Below, piece after piece: positions 49,626 through 49,837 of a DNA stretch of 49,837 nucleotides. Below the pieces are notes generated by a model, which searched no databases, was not told the origin of the DNA, and was given only the letters and a program-made list of their open reading frames with translations. Within the stretch, counting starts at the first letter, position 1, and each line of letters starts with the position of its first letter. Made by a program: the position numbers and the translations under genes. This stretch comes from Acetobacter fallax (lineage in GTDB: Bacteria; Pseudomonadota; Alphaproteobacteria; Acetobacterales; Acetobacteraceae), in assembly GCF_011516735.1 (NCBI RefSeq), contig NZ_WOSX01000025.1, positions 1 through 49,837 on the forward strand, given 5' to 3'.

Positions 49626-49837
49626 CAGCCTGTCGGGTTGGGGTACCCTGTGAAGGGGTAAGGTTGTAAGGTGGTGAGATGAGCAGCTTCATCCCGTCTG
49701 ACCGGTCTCAGCCGTATCTTCTGCCTCCTGATCTGAAGTCGTGGCTTCCTGCTGACGATATGGCGCATTTCATTGTCGCAGCCGTTGAGCGGGTTCCGAT
49801 GAGTGCGTTCTGCGTGCCAGTGCGCACGGGAGGCAAG
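49626..49837 (+). mobile_element. Left end of an IS1182-family insertion sequence (continues past window)
   Basis: Homology to cobQ stops at about 49622-49625, next to a CTAG tetranucleotide, and a transposase gene begins at 49679. The stretch GCAGCCTGTCGGGTTGGGGT is likely the terminal repeat region. The right end and target duplication, if any, are outside the window. Confidence 0.75.
49679..49837 (+). CDS. IS1182-family transposase, N-terminal 53 codons
   Basis: The partial protein begins MSSFIPSDRSQPYLLPPDLK and continues SWLPADDMAHFIVAAVERVP, VPVRTGGK. IS1182 (IS5-group) transposases share exactly this opening: R(D/S)QP(F/Y)LLPPDL...WLP.D.LA.F(V/I). The frame is open to the window edge, so it may be intact. 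Confidence 0.85.
   Translation, partial: MSSFIPSDRSQPYLLPPDLKSWLPADDMAHFIVAAVERVPMSAFCVPVRTGGK

Overview
This window is chromosomal DNA of an acetic acid bacterium-like alphaproteobacterium (family Acetobacteraceae, best guess Acetobacter or a close relative). The base composition is moderately GC-rich. The ribosomal proteins, RpoB/RpoC, TatA, EF-Tu and the adenylate kinase with a four-cysteine lid all look like this family. The genus is an inference; a 16S gene is not present.

Left flank (1-13 kb). The window opens in the last 25 codons of an IS630-type transposase. Then come rlmB (minus), a lone tRNA-Tyr, a DNA photolyase, a pirin, a secreted creatininase-like protein, a large FUSC-type membrane protein (minus), a YidB/DUF937 protein and an unknown four-helix membrane protein. 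A compact minus-strand run follows: tatA, mtnB, mtnD, mtnC, ribF (methionine salvage plus FAD synthesis), with recX and a CHAP-domain lipoprotein candidate upstream.

Core (13-41.4 kb). One long plus-strand block of transcription and translation genes: rplK-rplA-rplJ-rplL-rpoB-rpoC, a strong terminator, then rpsL-rpsG-tuf-rpsJ-rplC-rplD-rplW-rplB-rpsS-rplV-rpsC-rplP-rpmC-rpsQ-rplN-rplX-rplE-rpsN-rpsH-rplF-rplR-rpsE-rpmD-rplO-secY-adk, then rpsM-rpsK-rpoA-rplQ ending in a perfect 15-bp terminator hairpin. Two usual members are missing from their customary places: secE-nusG before rplK, and fusA between rpsG and tuf. Hairpins in the spacers (rplA/rplJ, rplL/rpoB, rpoB/rpoC, tuf/rpsJ, rplO/secY, adk/rpsM, rpsM/rpsK, rpsK/rpoA) probably tune the output of each segment.

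Right flank (41.5-49.8 kb). A three-gene SsuABC/TauABC-like ABC importer, two small membrane proteins (ElaB/YqjD-like and DUF1328), a divergent pair made of an XRE-cupin regulator and an EamA-family exporter with nearly no 5' leaders, trpBA (minus), and cobQ (cobyric acid synthase), which is cut after about 276 codons by the left end of an IS1182-family element that runs off the window. The window is thus bounded by insertion sequences on both sides.

Most of the window is ordinary core genome. I saw no CRISPR array, prophage, toxin-antitoxin or defence locus. The most interesting points are the IS-disrupted cobQ, the apparently leaderless EamA/XRE pair with a 15-bp direct repeat, a 20-bp perfect palindrome ahead of rplK, the adk terminator that abuts the rpsM promoter, and the altered str/L11 operon composition.
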